Source of the DNA: Nitrospinota bacterium
Lineage (GTDB): Bacteria > Nitrospinota > Nitrospinia > UBA9942
NCBI GenBank assembly: GCA_016234205.1
Contig: JACRGN010000367.1
Coordinates: forward strand, 1 to 14,875
Direction of reading: 5' to 3'
DNA length: 14,875 nucleotides
The position numbers and the translations under genes were made by a program. Positions 13,016 to 14,875 of this stretch are shown here, in pieces; position 1 is the first letter of the stretch, and every line of letters begins with the position of its first letter. Under the pieces are notes generated by a model that was not told where the DNA came from, did no database searches, and saw only the letters and a list, made by a program, of their open reading frames with translations.

Positions 13016-14092
13016 ATGAATGGTCAGGAAAATAGGGCTTCAATACTTGTTGTTGATGATAACAATTTCATGCTTGATACTACAACCCTGCTTCTTAAAG
13101 AATATGGTTATCAGGTAACTCCCTGTGTTGACGCCGGAGATGCACTTGATAAGTTAAAGACCAATAAATTTGATGCCGTCCTGAGTGACATAATGATGCC
13201 GGGGATATCCGGAATAGAGCTGACTGAAAAAATCCATAATTTAGAAAAAGACCTTCCTGTAATACTTATGACGGCATATCCAAACCTGGATGTAGCGGTT
13301 AATGCAATAAAAAAAGGTGCTTTTGATTTTATCATTAAACCATTTGAGCCTGATTATTTAAGCCATTCAATAAATAGGGCGGCAACATTTCACAGACTCA
13401 TAAAGATGGAGGCTGATTATAAACACAGGCTTGAGGAAGATGTAAAAAGCCGCACAGAGGAGCTTTCAAAGGCACTTAAGCTCCTTAAAGAAATGAATCA
13501 GGAGATAGCCTACCGCCTGACTGCAGTCAGTGAATTCAGGGATACAGATACAGGTGCACATATAAAGAGGATAGGACTCTATTCAGGCAAATTGGCTGAA
13601 ACACTTAATATGCCAAAAGAATTTATAGAGACAATAACCTTCTCAAGCGGCCTCCACGATATAGGAAAGGTTGGCATCCCGGATAATATTCTTCTCAAAA
13701 AAGGACCCCTTACACCTGAAGAATTTGATTTTATGAAAACCCATACAACCATTGGGCATAAGATGTTATATGATTCCCCCTATTACCCTTTACAAATGGG
13801 TGCTAATATTGCCCTCTCCCACCATGAGAAATTTGATGGAACCGGATACCCAAAGGGCTTAAAGGGTGAAGATATACCAATAGAGAGCAGGATTGTCATG
13901 CTTGTTGATATATATGATGCCTTAAGGAGTAAGAGGCCTTATAAAGAACCCTTCACCCATAAAGATGTTTGTAAGATAATAACCGAGGGCGACGGAAGGA
14001 CAATGCCAAAACACTTTGACCCAAAGGTTCTTGAGGCATTCAATAAAACTGCATTGGAATTTGACAATATATTCAACTCACATCAGGATTGA
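13016..14092 (+). CDS. Response regulator with HD-GYP cyclic di-GMP phosphodiesterase domain
   Basis: Residues 8-125 form a receiver domain with D14/D15, phospho-acceptor D58 (LSDIMMPG) and K108. A helical linker (about 128-165) leads to an HD-GYP domain. The HD pair is H214/D215 in GLHDIGKVGIPDNILLK, followed by the metal-binding H243 region (THTTIGH), HHEKFDGTGYP at 269-279 with an intact GYP, and DIYDALRSKRPYK. The late HFDP element is present at 333-336. HD-GYP proteins with these residues usually hydrolyse cyclic di-GMP, favouring motility over attachment. It is transcribed divergently from the GAF histidine kinase, which may phosphorylate it. The ATG has GAGG eight bases upstream. Confidence 0.94.
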   Translation: MNGQENRASILVVDDNNFMLDTTTLLLKEYGYQVTPCVDAGDALDKLKTNKFDAVLSDIMMPGISGIELTEKIHNLEKDLPVILMTAYPNLDVAVNAIKKGAFDFIIKPFEPDYLSHSINRAATFHRLIKMEADYKHRLEEDVKSRTEELSKALKLLKEMNQEIAYRLTAVSEFRDTDTGAHIKRIGLYSGKLAETLNMPKEFIETITFSSGLHDIGKVGIPDNILLKKGPLTPEEFDFMKTHTTIGHKMLYDSPYYPLQMGANIALSHHEKFDGTGYPKGLKGEDIPIESRIVMLVDIYDALRSKRPYKEPFTHKDVCKIITEGDGRTMPKHFDPKVLEAFNKTALEFDNIFNSHQD

Positions 14093-14100
14093 TTTGTTTG

Positions 14101-14196
14101 ATGTATAGGAAATTATTAAAGCAGACAGGATTAACAGGATAATTATGATTTATAAAAAGCAATTTTCCTTTTTTCGTTAATCCTGTATATCCTGTC
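14101..14196. repeat. Inverted repeat of the CAGGATTAACAGGAT type after the HD-GYP gene
   Basis: GACAGGATTAACAGGAT (14124-14140) faces ATCCTGTATATCCTGTC (14180-14196), matching at 15 of 17 bases with a 39-base AT-rich centre. The left flank 14101-14116 (ATGTATAGGAAATTAT) is an exact direct copy of 12781-12796. The element lies 8 bases after the HD-GYP stop and 4 bases before the stop of the convergent gene, so it might serve as a two-way transcription barrier, though it lacks a GC-rich stem. Confidence 0.75.
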
Positions 14197-14200
14197 TAAT

Positions 14201-14875
14201 TTAGGGTTTTTGTTCTTTAAGATAAACAGAGAAATAGTTTTCAAGTTCTTTAAGTTTCTTTTCTGCTGTAAGGGGTATCATAACGGCAAAACAGTTTAAA
14301 TTTACAAGTGCATTAACATTTGCATCCTTCTTTGCCGCCTCTGTGAGCCTCCTTGCAAAATCAATATTTACCTGATTAACATCAGAGTATATCTTCTTAA
14401 GCCCGTTTAATTCTAAGTCTGCCATCCTCCCATTCTGTTTTAAAAAATATTGCGACATAAGATACATAGAAACCATCCTGAAAATAGTCTCTTCAAGAGC
14501 TGCAAAGGGGAGATGAAATCTCACCATCGGTTTAAGATATTCCATAACAGGGCATCCGCTTGTTACCATGATTATACCGAGCAATGAGCTCAGTCCCATC
14601 TGGAGTGTCGTATCTTTTGAATATGTCCTCTCATCTGTAATTACTGTAACACCCACCCTTTCATAAGAAAGATACTCTTTGAACTCCTCAACTATAAAAG
14701 TAAGATTCACCGCAACAGGACAATATCTGTTTGTATCTACATTAAGTGTGCAATTTCTGCATTTATTATTGGAAAGTATTGCCCATAAAGGGGGATTATG
14801 ATTCCCTTCAGAAATGAAGCTGAGATTCTGTCTGTCAAGGATGATATTGAAAGATTTTATTGTCCCATCTTCAAA
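14201..14875 (-). CDS. Uncharacterised protein with cysteine cluster (possibly DUF6901), 5' part outside window
   Basis: The frame is open to the end of the window, giving 224 residues without the true start; a GTG at 14710 is internal, since the upstream codons continue in frame with conserved-looking protein. The visible N-terminal part starts FEDGTIKSFNIILDRQ, then has a cysteine cluster C39-x2-C42-x9-C52 followed by P-V-A-V-N. The rest is helical and includes LSSLLGIIMVTSGCPVMEYL, RFHLPFAALEETIFRM and DANVNALVNLNCF. From memory this resembles DUF6901 proteins of Geobacter-like bacteria, whose function is unknown. The last codons encode K-E-Q-K-P, sharing the boundary motif found at two other gene ends here. 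Confidence 0.75.
   Translation of the reverse strand, partial: FEDGTIKSFNIILDRQNLSFISEGNHNPPLWAILSNNKCRNCTLNVDTNRYCPVAVNLTFIVEEFKEYLSYERVGVTVITDERTYSKDTTLQMGLSSLLGIIMVTSGCPVMEYLKPMVRFHLPFAALEETIFRMVSMYLMSQYFLKQNGRMADLELNGLKKIYSDVNQVNIDFARRLTEAAKKDANVNALVNLNCFAVMIPLTAEKKLKELENYFSVYLKEQKP

Noticed and set aside
14101..14200. CRISPR array from the repeated CAGGAT and similar units
   Set aside because: Units face each other as inverted pairs, vary in sequence and lack regular unique spacers; no cas gene is present.
14201..14710. Complete gene starting at the GTG at 14710
   Set aside because: The frame continues upstream without a stop to the window edge and includes a cysteine cluster and conserved-looking residues, so the true start lies outside.

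Overview
The window looks like a chromosomal segment of a moderately AT-rich, Gram-negative, flagellated bacterium. The signs are a class II (B12-dependent) ribonucleotide reductase tail, an LptM-type outer-membrane lipoprotein, FliN, FliL, two-component signalling genes and HtpX. Gene content and dispersed-repeat style resemble uncultured Nitrospirota/Desulfobacterota-type genomes. That placement is an impression, not a measured assignment.

Layout. 1-1622 (+): the 3' end of nrdJ, a double-domain dCTP deaminase and a 27-residue membrane miniprotein overlapping it by ATGA; the first two serve dNTP supply. 1804-4280 (+): a DksA/TraR-type zinc-finger protein, HtpX protease, RNA polymerase omega, a DUF1844 protein and FliN, with a 168-bp foldback element between rpoZ and the DUF1844 gene. 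4284-8292 (-), convergent with fliN: a compact operon ilvA > argH > lptM-like > lysA, read from an extended -10 promoter at 8343-8370. The ilvA/argH junction is an ATGA overlap, argH and the lipoprotein gene abut, and the lipoprotein gene was found by reading the argH-lysA gap. 8410-9711 (-): fliL, a DUF5674 gene and an unrecognised 121-aa gene. 9897-12672 (-): a CheY-like receiver fused to TPRs and a GAF sensor histidine kinase. 13016-14092 (+), divergent: a receiver/HD-GYP protein predicted to degrade cyclic di-GMP. 14201-14875 (-): a 5'-truncated cysteine-containing protein, probably DUF6901-like.

The genes are largely ordinary housekeeping, motility and signalling genes. The unusual feature is the DNA between them. 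Almost every longer intergenic gap holds short repeat families arranged as facing inverted pairs, often concentric (up to four nested arm pairs at 11085-11358) and once interlocked (12735-12936). These repeats reach into genes. One lies in frame inside nrdJ, ahead of its zinc ribbon. One supplies the last codons of the lptM-like gene. Three unrelated minus-strand genes end in nearly the same sequence, encoding E-Q-K-P/T at the stop codon, and that boundary sequence also occurs in a purely intergenic repeat. No CRISPR array, tRNA, rRNA, transposase or phage gene was seen.
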